From Bolinopsis microptera (Eukaryota; Ctenophora; Tentaculata; Lobata; Bolinopsidae), in the NCBI RefSeq assembly GCF_026151205.1, contig NC_087083.1, positions 11,964,944-12,028,943 on the forward strand: 64,000 nucleotides of DNA, in the 5' to 3' direction. Below, one piece after another: positions 1 to 10,599 of this stretch. A program made the translations under genes and the position numbers. The stretch's first letter is position 1; every line of letters starts with the position of its first letter. The notes below the pieces were generated by a model. It was given only the letters and a program-made list of their open reading frames with translations. It searched no databases and was not told the origin of the DNA.

Positions 1-81
1 GATAGTTCGTAATGTATTTACTCATTGATTATTCTCCCATTTTAACTTCTATCAATACTGTGGAATTGAGTTTAACTTTAA

Positions 82-122
82 ATCTTATTAAAACTGTATT
101 ATACGGTGACGGGGACCTCAAG
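82..122 (+). repeat. 41-bp direct repeat, copy 1
   Basis: This stretch (ending in GGTGACGGGGACCTCAAG) recurs at 6681-6721 with only two differences by eye. The copies lie 6.6 kb apart and flank the whole PolB-containing segment. They could be ends of a larger unit or a dispersed repeat. Confidence 0.6.
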
Positions 123-558
123 AGACCCTTCTAGATATAAAGCTAAAACATTTAGTAACCCACTGTGGCTGTTCTGTACGTCCTGCTTGGTTGGTGACGT
201 CTTTTTTCATTTTATGTTGTTTATCGAGACGAGGTTAAAGACCTAAAAGCTGCTGGAACTGGAAACTGTTACGTTGAAGAACGCCTTCAGCAAAGCAGAG
301 GCAAGGGAACGAGCCCAAAAGGATAGCCACGTGTTCAAGAGAGGTAAGACAAACAGAGCAGAGGTTCACAAGGTGAACCAAACAAGAAGAAACCCCTCAT
401 CTTCAACTTCGACGGGAGCAAGAGCTCAGTTCAGAAGGTATGTGCTAGGTGTAAGTTGAATGTCAAAATCTTAGTTTATGTTCTCACCCACCTACGAGTC
501 CTGATCACACCCCTTCCCTCAGGGAGATACATTCCGTGGGTTCTTGCAGAAAAGGTAA
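123..558. other. Unassigned stretch with a weak exon-like island
   Basis: A short open stretch at 274-459 starts at TTG, is rich in Lys/Arg/Ser, and has a GTATGT donor-like site near its end (about 439). No homology is recognised. The phrase GTTTATCGAGA at 219 recurs at about 1455. Confidence 0.25.
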
Positions 559-1425
559 CATAAGGAGTCATTTGATACTATCCGGGCTACCATTAATGAT
601 CCTCTATTCTGGAAAGACCTACACTATGTACTTAGAGTCGTGTTACCCATTTGGCACATACTGCGGCTATCAGATGGTGACAAGAGTTATGAGATGAATG
701 CCAACATCTACTTTTGTCTGCACGAGCTGGACAGATATTATGTGACTGGTGAGTTTCAGACCCCGCCCGCCCCCCCCCCCCCCCCCCCCCTCATAAACTA
801 AAATATGCAAGTTACACTTGACAACAAATAAATGATAATACACAGTCTCTTGATTCACCGTTTTCTTAATTTCGTTTATCTTCAGATGAGGATATAAGAG
901 ATGACCATCAAGCTGACCTTCAGAGACTCATGATGGACAGATGGTGCTTTTTGCAAAGCTCAGCGCACGATGTGGGTTTTTTGTTGAATCCTCTCCACTC
1001 TGGCCTCAAGCCGTGGGCTAATGACACTCTATGCAGGGGTTCAATCAGCTATTCGAAAGATGGGGTACGTGGTCTGTTTTACAAACTGGTCGTTGCACTG
1101 AATTTTCTTTAATTGGGAAAAGTTGTATCAAGAATCAGTAATCAAGATGTTTTAACTAATCCTTCTTTCAACAGGTAACGTTCTCGGAGAATTTGAGCAC
1201 TTCTGCAGTGGTACTTGGAAAACAGACATGGCCTCTGACAGAACAGTGAATGCGTATCTAGACAAGATTAAGACCCCCATGGGGCTGTACCAGTTCCTGG
1301 AGTCCAAACTGTCACCTACTAACCCACTAAGCTCCAGCCAGTCCTCCAGCTCTAGCCAGTCTACCAACCCACCCAGCTCCAGCCAGTCCTCCAAACGAAA
1401 AATAAATCAAACAATTCTTAACTGA
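559..1425 (+). pseudogene. hAT-like transposase, intron-bearing fragment
   Basis: Three exon-like pieces are seen. 559-748 carries DPLFWKDLHYVLRVVLPIWH and LRLSDGDKSYEMN and ends at a GTGAGT donor. 886-1064 follows TATCTTCAG, carries DRWCFLQSSAHDVGFLLNP and ends at GTACGT. 1175-1425 follows TTCAACAG. The FW...PI...LR.DGD pattern followed by RW...L..A.GF.LNP is typical of the catalytic region of many animal hAT transposases. The third piece (with DMASDRTVNAYLDKIKTPMG and a Ser/Gln-rich tail) reads best in a frame that does not follow simply from the second, so its membership is uncertain. The N-terminal BED/DDE part and the usual C-terminal dimerisation motif are absent here. This is a decayed or partial DNA transposon rather than a host gene. 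Confidence 0.5.
768..790. repeat. Poly-C tract
   Basis: An almost uninterrupted run of about 22 C within the presumed first intron of the hAT-like gene. It creates a false poly-Gly ORF on the minus strand. Similar C runs lie at about 3209 and 40622. Confidence 0.9.
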
Positions 1426-1744
1426 ATTTTTGTTTAACTGACAAGCTGTATGTGTTTATCGAGATAAGAGACGGTTAAAGACCTTGTTACGCATTATCAC
1501 AAGGAGACTAGGGGAAATCGTAATATCCCTACTATAAAATCTAGACTTGAGTCTGACCTAGCTTTGTTGCTGAAAGGTTTGTCTTTCGATCAGTCATGAT
1601 TCAAATAGGTATGTAACATCATAAGTTAAAAGTTAAATGGTTCAAACGGTTGGGAATGTAATAATGTTGGAATTTGTATCTGCTGCAGCAATAATATCGA
1701 TGTGTCATTCGTCTAGAAAATATTACTGTTATTTGTCAATTATA

Positions 1745-2421
1745 CAGCAGGGTGTCATAATTATTGGCGCGTAGACAATTTTGCGTAAAATTTTAGCTTA
1801 TCCAAGCTTTTAGAAACGATCATAACTTAACTTCTGAGGGTCAGTTTCCTATGGAGTCTTGATCATTCGAGAGATAATCCTTCATACTACAGTTTAGTCT
1901 AAAAACGAAGTCCGAAAGAAGTTAAATTTCGTCGATAATCACGACGAAAGAGAAAAATTTGGATTATTGGACTTAAAGCCTTCGGCTGCTTCCCCTGAAA
2001 TCCGGGAAGAGTCCGCCCGACTATATTTTATTGCGTCAGTTAGAGGAGAAAGAGAGCTTTTATAAAATCTATAGTTTTCTATATGTTTCGCTATCGCCTG
2101 AAGAGCTGTGCACTTTAGTCTAAAGAATAATTTCAGAAAAAATTCACCGAAAAAAAATTACACATAAATTCCTTACTCCTTCGTAAATCTAACCAAGTAT
2201 GGAATCGACCCTTTAAATAACGGCCTAAATTATGGGTTTTGAGGTACATCAACACAAAATTCTGAAATTAAGAAAAAGTTCAGACAATTGTCTACAGACC
2301 GGTTTTTGAATTTTGTAATTTCGATATTCAGAAGTAAAGTTATGACCCGTCGAAAAATATTGATTTCATCATAAAATACACATAAAATTTCAAACACGCC
2401 AATAATTCTGACACCCTGCTG
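1745..2421. mobile_element. 677-bp non-autonomous Tc1/mariner-like TIR element
   Basis: The ends are inverted repeats matching at 24 of 25 positions, starting CAGCAGGGTGTCATAATTAT on the left, with the complement ending CTGACACCCTGCTG on the right. Both ends are flanked by TA (1743-1744 and 2422-2423), the target-site duplication of the Tc1/mariner superfamily. The interior has no convincing transposase; ORFs crossing it run out into the flank. It interrupts a repeat whose sequence (ATTGTTATTTGTCAATTATA) also occurs near 15310. Confidence 0.8.
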
Positions 2422-2454
2422 TACTAAGAGTAAGACGAGGTTTTTAAAAAAAAT

Positions 2455-2740
2455 CAATTCACTAGCCAACCTAGTGAAGAACTTGGCAGAGGGAGGGAAT
2501 GAAGAGTTTCCTTCTATCTGCAAGTTCATCGAAGAAGAGCATGGTGGTGACCAACATAAATTGGGCCTCCTGCTCCGCAAGGAAGTTTTCCCGTTCGATA
2601 GCGTGAAAAGCATCGATGACTTGGCCAAAGGACTGCCAGATCGCCAGGAGTTCCACAACAAGCCAACGGACACTATATATTTAATTCCCAAAACCGTTGA
2701 AAATTACACGGCTTTCCGGAACTCACGCTTTCGTTTCATT
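2455..2740 (+). mobile_element. Polinton-like PolB fossil, exonuclease-region piece
   Basis: The translation contains LLLRKEVFPFDSVKSIDDL followed by LPDRQEFHN, and further on YLIPKTVENYTAFRNSRF. These match the 3'-5' exonuclease region of protein-primed family-B polymerases of Polinton/Maverick elements. The two blocks stand in the opposite order to the usual protein, so the locus is rearranged. The downstream edge is a GTAAGT donor-like site. It is a broken fossil; other PolB pieces lie at 5868-6052 and in 11647-15676. Confidence 0.65.
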
Positions 2741-3030
2741 GGTAAGTGTTTATATTCCGGTAAACCTTTTTTATTTTCCCCTCGATACAATTATTATTAT
2801 TAAAACTATACTACTGTTATTTGTGCTGTACAAGTGCTAGCCGGGTGTGCAGTGTACTCTGCGCTTGCAACCCAGAGTCTTGCTCCAATAGATCAACGAC
2901 TACATCTTCTAGTGGCAACACGGCGGAAAGAAAAGTGCAGTGTTTCTTGTCCTCTTTCTTATTATTAATTTTGTATTATTGTAGGGACAAAAGTACAAAC
3001 CATATTTTATCAGGGTGTCAATAGAAAGAT
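2741..3030 (+). other. Unassigned, AT-rich
   Basis: Contains an open stretch at 2821-3024 (Cys/Ser-rich start, hydrophobic middle) that begins without ATG and matches nothing I recognise. Probably noncoding. Confidence 0.3.
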
Positions 3031-3155
3031 AAGGTGAAAAAGGTTGTCAAAGAGCAGGCAGCCTCAATCGAACAACTAAAGGAGGAAATCAAAATTGTTC
3101 GATTGGAGCTTAAAGAAGAGAAGGTTAAAAGACGCAGACTCGCTGCCAGGACAGG
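3031..3155 (+). pseudogene. Coiled-coil exon-like piece
   Basis: An open stretch encoding about 41 residues with strong heptad character and many Lys/Glu (IEQLKEEIKIVRLELKEEK), followed by GGTTTG at the end. It resembles a coiled-coil exon. Family unknown; it lies between PolB fossil pieces, so it may belong to the same decayed element. Confidence 0.35.
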
Positions 3156-3346
3156 TTTGTTCAGCAACACATTTTTAATCATAAATAAATCGCTTTAAAT
3201 TTGAGGTACCCCCCCCCCCCCCCCTCCAAACTGGAAGCCTGGCTACGGCCCTGTTCTTATGGAGAAATTGTTGTAATCAACCCATTTCAGTGTTTCATAT
3301 AAACAAGCAACCTAAAGTAATCACGTTTTAAATTTCATCAGCAAGC

Positions 3347-3552
3347 AACCCATTGTCTCCTGACACGCCAAGAGGATGGACTGGTCCACGTCCTGCCGGA
3401 GACAGAGGGAAGTTCAGGCAGGATCAGTACAATTTGGGGGCTGATCCTGACCTTGTGAGGGACATCAAGGAGAAGCTTGAGAGCAATAGTCATCCAGGGA
3501 AGGATGAAAGCTTCAATACGAACAAAGCCAGGGAGGTCATTAAGGTGTCCTG
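3347..3552 (+). pseudogene. Unrecognised exon-like piece, duplicated at 5798
   Basis: Follows TTTCATCAG and reads SNPLSPDTPRGWTGPRPAG, then a charged stretch ending FNTNKAREVIKV. The last 65 bases recur at 5798-5865 directly before the PolB N-terminal piece, so this was probably coding sequence upstream of PolB in the same fossil family. No domain recognised. Confidence 0.4.
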
Positions 3553-3576
3553 ATCCCTGCAATACGATTCCCTGCA

Positions 3577-3855
3577 GTGCCAAAGGACATGAAATTCGCG
3601 GGACTCGGCAGTGTCAAGGGGTTGAACAACCTCCGAACCAGACTGATGGGTAGTTCAACCCAGGCACTGTCGAGGGTATTCCCCTTAAAAACATTTCAGC
3701 AGAACAGGGAAATTGTTTTAGATGCCCTCGCCGTCCTCCGGAGGGAAGCAAAAAAGGGCGACATAGCTTTAAAGCTTTTTATTGACAATTTGGAAAGAAA
3801 ACTTTTGGGTGCTCCCCGCCACCCTGAAGCTGTTCCTCAGCTGCCCCTTTCTTGA
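3577..3855 (+). CDS. Hypothetical ORF, 92 codons
   Basis: An open stretch starting at GTG rather than ATG (VPKDMKFAGLGSVKGLNNLR), helix-rich and basic, with an RREAKKGD turn and a terminal Pro-rich segment. It ends at TGA. No family recognised. It sits between two PolB fossil pieces and may be a remnant of a gene of that element or chance coding. Confidence 0.3.
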   Translation: MPKDMKFAGLGSVKGLNNLRTRLMGSSTQALSRVFPLKTFQQNREIVLDALAVLRREAKKGDIALKLFIDNLERKLLGAPRHPEAVPQLPLS

Positions 3856-4004
3856 TGATTGATACGTGATGTGGTACTTAGGGACACTCAGAATGGTTTT
3901 CGGGAAGGACGGTCCACTACTAGTCATATCTAGAGGATTTACCATTCGCTCACACAGAATCTCTTGGTGCAATATCGTTTTATAACTTTAAAGTTTTACA
4001 TTTA

Positions 4005-5655
4005 CGGGTATATGGCCCCCAGAATATAGGTCGTTTTTTGAGCACTTAGAAACAGGTGTTAAAACTACTTCTAAGCATGTTTAGGGCTGTAAATATGTAC
4101 ATAATAACCCTTTAAATGTTTCTTGGGTAGTTGAAAATAATTATTAGGTTTTTAAGTGTACTTTTTTTTCACCTGTAAAAATACCATTTTTTAACAGGGC
4201 CCCCAGAATATAGGTCCAAACATCTGTTCCTAAGTTGTTCTAAAATTGTCACAGACAGTTATATGCAGTCAGAATATGTTGCTGAGACTGTATTGATGAT
4301 GCCAATGGCTCCAGATACTAAATTGAAATGGTTTAGAGTATACTTAATAGCAAAAAATCAAAAACTACGGCCCCCAGAATATAGGTATGCAAAAATCGTC
4401 CTCAAATACTCCACCTTCATATATTTTGATGATGCCATCTCTTCAGCATATGTTCTTTAACTGTTTCTCATCACTACCCCACATTCCTTAATGCTCAGGG
4501 TGACAGAGAAAATGCAGAATCTTGGTCGCTATTTTTTTTTAAAACCTATATTCTGGGGGCCATATACCCGTAATGAGTAAAATCTTTAATTTTACTAGTT
4601 AAAAAGCTTTCATGCACTCATTTAGTAGGGATCTTAACTAAATACTTAAATAAGATTGAAGGAGTGTCCCTAGATATGATTGAGGGGGGCTGTTTTTATC
4701 TGTATCAATACAATGTGCACCTCAATGACTGTAAATCAGACATTTTCGGCCGCCAAATTTTTTTAAAGGCCTAACTCAAAATTCTGTCCCAAAACTTAAG
4801 GTCATGAGACAATTCTACGTTGATTCTGAAAATTTCATGTGAAAATATTGAAACCCTATTGAGTTCTATTGTTTTGAGCGAAGTCAGTTTGAGATATGGG
4901 CGATTTTGTTCATTTTTTGCGATTATTTGAACACAGAATCCACAGTTAGGTAGATATTGAGCTGATAATCATAGAGAATGTGTAATATATGCTTACCTTC
5001 CATATAAAGTTGGTTTCATTCAAAAATATTGATATTTGACCAATTTATGGACCAAAATCGATCAAATTTGGTGCGTATGCCCAAATATGGGCATATGGTT
5101 TTTGTTTTTATCCCATAACTCGGCCAATTTTTATCCAATTTTGATAAAACTTGATATGTGGGTTCAGGAGACTAGTAGCTACAAGTAGAGCATCCCAAAG
5201 CATGGTTTTGGGCATGTTCAGGGTTTTTGACCAACCTATATTCTGGGGGTCGTATAGACCTATATTCTGGGGGCCCGTAAAATTGTGGTGGCCATAACTT
5301 TTTTCCAAATTGTCAGTTTGCAGATGTCTCGATGAAAAGATAGCTTAAAATAATACTTATACTCATACCAGTAGTCTTAATGGCATGTGTTGGACAGATT
5401 TTTGTCATGACAATTTTTCGCCATATTTACCCCTCTAGAAAATGACAACATCGTTTAAATCTTTCGCTGTCATGACCAAATATACCAAAATACCTCATGT
5501 AGGTCCACAATTTTTATCCAGAAACATTAGTTACATGTTTTACTCCAACATAGCAGTAACAGATCCCATTAGTATCGCTTATCTTGGTTAGAACTGTATC
5601 CACTAACATGACCTATATTTTGGGGGCCACCTATATTCTGGGGGCCATATACCCG
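4005..5655. mobile_element. Non-autonomous TIR element packed with CCCCCAGAATATAGG motifs
   Basis: The left end is CGGGTATATGGCCCCCAGAA and its inverted complement closes the element at 5655, both flanked by TA. A second identical right end lies at 4570, also followed by TA, so either a 566-bp element (4005-4570) sits at the left or an internal end copy exists. The core motif GCCCCCAGAATATAGG occurs forward near 4014, 4199 and 4371, and inverted near 4546, 5236, 5257, 5612 (variant) and 5632. No transposase is visible. The TA flanks suggest Tc1/mariner-type mobilisation. It splits the segment carrying the PolB pieces. Confidence 0.7.
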
Positions 5656-5797
5656 TATCTCATTTTAATATATTTTAATTTATTCAATTATTCAATACTA
5701 TATTAGAGGGGTGCATTGCATTGCACTCTCCCAATAAAATAATTCCATTTTATTTCGTTTCATGACGTTCTGTTACCCTGTTACAACCGACAAGGCA

Positions 5798-5867
5798 AGG
5801 ATGAAAGCTTCAATACGAACAAAGCCAGGGAGGTCATCAAGGTTCATGTCCTGATCCCTGCAATAAA
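5798..5867 (+). repeat. Duplicate of 3497-3562
   Basis: The stretch from GGATGAAAGCTTCAATACGA through CCCTGCAATA closely matches 3497-3562. The two copies flank the TIR element at 4005-5655. This is a direct duplication of coding-like sequence. Confidence 0.7.
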
Positions 5868-6052
5868 AGAAATGTTTCGTTAACATCAAGAATCTTGATG
5901 ATCAAAAGTGCCTTGCATAATCTGTCTTGGCCAACCGGCATTGCTCCAAAAAGATGGATAACCGGAACATGCCGAACAAGTACAAGCTAGAAGAGCTAAA
6001 TCTGGACGGAGTACATTTCCCCTGCTCGGAGACCGATGTAATTAAGCAGTGA
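5868..6052 (+). mobile_element. Polinton-like PolB fossil, N-terminal piece
   Basis: The translation contains FVNIKNLDDQKC, then NKYKLEELNLDGVHFP. These match the region before the zinc-finger/exonuclease part in Polinton-type PolB proteins. The piece is broken and isolated. It lies downstream of the exonuclease piece at 2455-2740, which supports rearrangement or multiple insertions. Confidence 0.6.
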
Positions 6053-7099
6053 TGCGTTCTTTTAGATATTATTTCAATATTGTTATATAAAGTATAATAT
6101 CATATGATTGACCAAGACATAACCACCAGTTCCGGTTTCACAACCACCACTACCTGCCTAGCCGGCTCCCATCACAATCCCTAAAACCTCCTCAGAGTCA
6201 GAGTCGATGTTGGAGCTCCTGTTTAAAGATAACTTGTTCGACCATTTTGATCCTCGCCCCCCAGTCACCTTACAGGTAACCATTTTGAAAACGGTTTTAT
6301 TGCATATGTTTTCTCAGTGGAAGCGAGCACAGTTACAATTGCATAAGATGAATAAAATATTAATAAAATCTGCTGTTTTAACGTACAACTATCAAACTAT
6401 TACCTTATTAAAGCTGTCTCAAACGGAGACGATTGCTCTCACTATTATATGGACAAATAGTGAAATGCTATTCAAAAATTCCTTACAAGAAAATTGTCAT
6501 ATTATTTTTTTGCTTTCTTTTAACTATTCTGCTGTTATCTTTCGTGTTTCTTTAAGCTATATCTTTTTCTTTGAGCTATATTCTTTTTACATCTCAGGAA
6601 AAGGATTCCCTTAGGAACTAAAGAAATGTTCTAAAGAACATTTTCAGAACAGACCTAATTCGACTGAAATATTTATCATTATCTTATTAAAACTGTATTA
6701 TATGGTGGCGGGGACCTCAAGTTGGAAAAATCGCAACTCAACATGCATAGTCGGCGATTCCAATACTGGCCACCTAGCCTTTGGAACTAGTAAACTAAAC
6801 TGGTTTGGTGAGCCAATAACCCTTTTCGCATGATCCGGCGACACCGCCTGAACTTTTACTAAATGGCAAAATGAAGAAATGGTGAGGGAATACAAACAGG
6901 AAAAGATCCTGCAACATGAACAACAGGATAAAAGAAAATTCAGCCAGCAGACAAGAGTATTCATTTGTACCTCTATAATACTGTATCGGGTCTACCATAT
7001 GAAATATGAAAATACTAAATACCATCTCTTCAGGAGAAAATAAAGGAACAGAACAAGAAGAAGAACATAGTACACTATATATTATATATAATATATAAC
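6053..7099. other. Unassigned AT-rich spacer with repeat copy
   Basis: Holds copy 2 of the 41-bp repeat (6681-6721) and an open stretch at 6207-6614. The first twenty codons of that stretch (LLFKDNLFDHFDPRPPVTL) end at a GTAACC donor-like site; the rest is low-complexity and intron-like. Right edge runs into a TA-rich tract next to the palindrome. Confidence 0.35.
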
Positions 7100-7306
7100 A
7101 TATCGGTACAAAGCAAACTATGCAATTGTCAAACTATAAGTTTCATGTTTGAAAAGCAATCTTCAGTGACATAATTAACATAAAAATGGCAAACATAATA
7201 CAACACAGTGCTCCTTTATCAAATTTTATAATTAACAATTAACAATTACTCAATACTACTAAACCTATATAAATAACTACAAATCCTAATAACTAATAAA
7301 TACTAA

Positions 7307-8092
7307 CTAAATATGTCTAACTAAGAATTTCCTAGAGTGCCTACATTTAGAAATAATTTCTGATCTTTTATTAATAATGCCTGGGGTTTTAAGTATGTAT
7401 AGTTTCTCGTCTAAGCAGAGGCCACAATGCCCCGCTCCAGCCTTATATTTCTTCGATTTAGTAATAATCTTCCAGTCTATGCTATATTCAATCATCTTCT
7501 CCTTGAGGTCCCATATCAATTTTGATAACTCGGTACTCAGTCTGTGCTTAGAATTCTTAAAACTTTGTCAATGATTGTACCACCGTGTCTTAAAACTGTT
7601 TTCAGTCAATCCAATATAGGCCATTTCCTTGTTAGATGCCGTTTTAACGGTTGCTTGGTATACTATGCATTTGGCCAGACATTGTCCTTTGAGGGGGCAC
7701 TTCGAGGCGTCTCTGCAATTACACTCTTTTTCTGGAGCTTTTTTCTTTTCAGATTGTTTCTCTAGGACTGATTTGTTGTGCCCTTTGAGTATCCTTCCCA
7801 AACTGGGCATGCAGCAATAGCTTATTTTCACGGTATTCCTATTGATGATTTTATGTAACGGTAGGTTTTTCGGGAAATGCTTATCGATAAGAGCGAAGAA
7901 CTTTCTTCCGATGTTGGTTGAAACGTTTGCACTGAATGGGGGATTGTACCATAGGATGTTCCTCTTCCGCGATCTCTTTCTCTTTTTAGGCGGTGGTGTT
8001 TTATAATCGATGGTGTGACTATATCCGCTATCTCTAAGTGCCTTCTCATAATCACTTTTAGCTTCATTTAGGCATGTCCAGCAACAAGACAT
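7307..8092 (-). pseudogene. Penelope-like ORF, C-terminal half (left arm)
   Basis: Reads leftward from the palindrome centre. Domains in order: linker with NILWYNPPFSANVSTNIG and HKIINRNTVKISYCCMPSLG; finger CNCRDASKCPLKGQCLAKC; GIY-YIG nuclease start AYIGLTENSFKTRWYNH; and a C-terminal tail with CGLCLDEKLYILKTP. This order is characteristic of endonuclease-bearing Penelope-like elements, in which the nuclease nicks the target for target-primed reverse transcription. The RT domain is missing. The reading frame is interrupted once, within the nuclease domain. The apparent ATG is only spacer sequence. Confidence 0.75.
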
Positions 8093-8860
8093 GCCTAAAT
8101 GAAGCTAAAAGTGATTATGAGAAGGCACTTAGAGATAGCGGATATAGTCACACCATCGATTATAAAACACCACCGCCTAAAAAGAGAAAGAGATCGCGGA
8201 AGAGGAACATCCTATGGTACAATCCCCCATTCAGTGCAAACGTTTCAACCAACATCGGAAGAAAGTTCTTCGCTCTTATCGATAAGCATTTCCCGAAAAA
8301 CCTACCGTTACATAAAATCATCAATAGGAATACCGTGAAAATAAGCTATTGCTGCATGCCCAGTTTGGGAAGGATACTCAAAGGGCACAACAAATCAGTC
8401 CTAGAGAAACAATCTGAAAAGAAAAAAGCTCCAGAAAAAGAGTGTAATTGCAGAGACGCCTCGAAGTGCCCCCCTCAAAGGACAATGTCTGGCCAAATGC
8501 ATAGTATACCAAGCAACCGTTAAAACGGCATCTAACAAGGAAATGGCCTATATTGGATTGACTGAAAACAGTTTTAAGACACGGTGGTACAATCATCGAC
8601 AAAGTTTTAAGAATTCTAAGCACAGACTGAGTACCGAGTTATCAAAATTGATATGGGACCTCAAGGAGAAGATGATTGAATATAGCATAGACTGGAAGAT
8701 TATTACTAAATCGAAGAAATATAAGGCTGGAGCGGGGCATTGTGGCCTCTGCTTAGACGAGAAACTATACATACTTAAAACCCCAGGCATTATTAATAAA
8801 AGATCAGAAATTATTTCTAAATGTAGGCACTCTAGGAAATTCTTAGTTAGACATATTTAG
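8074..8860 (+). pseudogene. Penelope-like ORF, C-terminal half (right arm)
   Basis: Mirror copy of the left arm with the same linker, finger and GIY-YIG parts. The endonuclease core (8543-8860) is open to its natural stop at 8860, after HSRKFLVRHI. The frame is interrupted once, before the nuclease, at a different place from the left arm, so the two arms have decayed independently or differ by sequencing errors. The ATG at 8074 lies at the palindrome centre and is not the element's own start. A 3' UTR of about 200 bp follows, ending at the TA tract. Confidence 0.75.
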
Positions 8861-9114
8861 TTAGTATTTATTAGTTATTAGGATTTGTAGTTATTTATAT
8901 AGGTTTAGTAGTATTGAGTAATTGTTAATTGTTAATTATAAAATTTGATAAAGGAGCACTGTGTTGTATTATGTTTGCCATTTTTATGTTAATTATGTCA
9001 CTGAAGATTGCTTTTCAAACATGAAACTTATAGTTTGACAATTGCATAGTTTGCTTTGTACCGATATATATATATATATATTAACATGGAGTAACCTTCA
9101 TACTTGTTACAATA

Positions 9115-9735
9115 ATGTCGTGCTATATTGCAATTGAGGGCTTCCAAGTCTCACGCCGTTATATAATCAAGGAAATGACTGTTCCATTCGACTCAAGCAG
9201 CTATCAGCATTTTCATTTTAACTGCCCAATTGATCTTATCATTGGGCCCAGAGATTGGAACACGATCAGACGGCAGCAAAACAACAGCGGTCTGATCCTG
9301 CAGGATAACAGTTACCTGACATACGAGATGGTTAGCTACATCCTCTCAAGACTCAACCATCTCCGTATATTCACAGCCGGGAACCAAAGCGCCTCTACTC
9401 TATCCTTCTTCATGCCGAAAGCAGACATCGTTGATGAGCTTGAAACATGTAGTCGGTGTCACAGCACCATTTTAGCACAAGATGCCCAGGTAACCATATT
9501 TTAATAATCTGCTATATATGTTTTCCCGTGTCAAACCCTCTAGACTTTTAATGCTTAGATTTAACATATCGCTATAATATTGATATAAAGTAATGATTAG
9601 ACATAAAATACAATTAATCTAAAAATATTTCACTTTCAGCAATTCACATGCGAGGAATGCGACAGAATTGAGGGCAATGATATGCCAACATTCTTCAACC
9701 AACAGGTGGTGATCCAGATTCCAGAAGGTAGTGAA
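9115..9735 (+). pseudogene. Unrecognised two-piece gene fragment with Cys motif
   Basis: Piece 1 (9115-9489, ATG start) reads SCYIAIEGFQVSRRYIIKEM, then a central IIGPRDWNTIRRQQNN and a C-terminal CSRCHSTILAQDAQ before a GTAACC donor-like site. Piece 2 (from about 9640, after TTTCAG) carries FTCEECDRIEGNDMP and ends in TAG. Paired Cys motifs in both suggest a metal-binding region. The general layout (IKE..., W, then a C..CH motif) resembles uncharacterised proteins that accompany mobile elements in invertebrates; I cannot name the family. It lies directly upstream of PolB fossil pieces. Confidence 0.4.
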
Positions 9736-10111
9736 TAGAAAATACAGCTACAGTATGGGTTGTCATCTGGAGTTTCTGTTCGAAAAGGAAACTTACCACA
9801 CAAGTAACATGGAAGCATGGAGTAACCTTATTAGGGGCAATTTACCTAGCTCCCGTATACCTCCTTATCGCTCTATTGATAATTAATTACCCCAATCGAG
9901 GGCTATATATATATGGGATACGAGAGCACTAGAGTGCCGCTTTAACAAAAACAACCTTTATCTTTATACCTTGATCTCACGGCTTTTTAACCGTTGAGTA
10001 ATTTAACCTAGAACAGGTTGCCATTTATCTAAGACTTACTCTTTCTTTATATATTATACCCTAAAATACTATTAGTTCACATTACTTTATCCTACCAGGA
10101 TTTCATATAAC
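9736..10111. other. Unassigned spacer
   Basis: AT-rich sequence with GGAGTAACCTT near 9816 that also occurs at 9088. No gene seen. Confidence 0.5.
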
Positions 10112-10540
10112 TTGTCTCCTTTGTACTCACTTAAATATCAAACTAAATACAGTCCCCTTAACATGTTATCATTTACAAATGATAAGATCCCTGGACCGGT
10201 TAAGTTCCCACAAAACTTCACCCTCAATCTGGAGTACATCGTGACACAAGCGGTGAAGATGGCTGGAAGGAGAGAATACCTGCAGCTGGGTACCAGATTC
10301 GCAACCTTGCTGGGGCAGGGATTCGACGCCATCGACTCGATCCATGGCTCACCGGATACTTCGCAGATCTCAATGACCCAGAGGAGGAATTGGAGATTTT
10401 TCATCAACCCAATCAGGACTACATTGAAATTCCTGGTATTTAACCTAGACCAGCCTGAGTACCTGACCAGGCCCACACACGAGCTGCTGATGACATTAAT
10501 TCAAAGACTGCTCATCGTCAACGACGACCGGTTTCACTGA
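10112..10540 (+). CDS. Hypothetical ORF, 142 codons, no ATG start
   Basis: A continuous open stretch of higher GC than its flanks. The confident part begins near 10185 (KIPGPVKFPQNFTLNLEYIV) and continues through GTRFATLLGQGFDAIDSIHG to a natural TGA. It looks like an internal or last exon. No domain recognised. Its position beside PolB fossil pieces makes membership of the same element possible. Confidence 0.45.
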   Translation: MSPLYSLKYQTKYSPLNMLSFTNDKIPGPVKFPQNFTLNLEYIVTQAVKMAGRREYLQLGTRFATLLGQGFDAIDSIHGSPDTSQISMTQRRNWRFFINPIRTTLKFLVFNLDQPEYLTRPTHELLMTLIQRLLIVNDDRFH

Positions 10541-10599
10541 GATTTAATTTACCTAGCAGAACAGTTTAAATTATTTTACATTAACTTTTCGATACCCTA

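Larger units (their letters stand above)
7100..9067. mobile_element. Head-to-head Penelope-like element palindrome
   Basis: Bases 7100-8077 are the reverse complement of 8089-9067 with only a few differences, separated by an 11-nt spacer. Each arm is the 3' part of a Penelope-like retroelement (linker region, Cys-rich finger, GIY-YIG endonuclease, AT-rich 3' UTR), cut at the same 5' point in both arms. The 3' tails face outward and each ends at CCGATAT beside a TA-rich tract. Near identity means a recent event. Possible origins are two tail-out insertions, fold-back second-strand synthesis, or an assembly artefact. Confidence 0.9.

Noticed and set aside
670-858. Minus-strand ORF with a poly-Gly run
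   Set aside because: Produced by the poly-C tract at 768-790 inside an intron-like stretch.
7568-8092. Left-arm 174-codon ORF as a complete gene
   Set aside because: Its ATG comes from the palindrome centre and it lacks the RT domain; it is the 3' part of a Penelope-like element.
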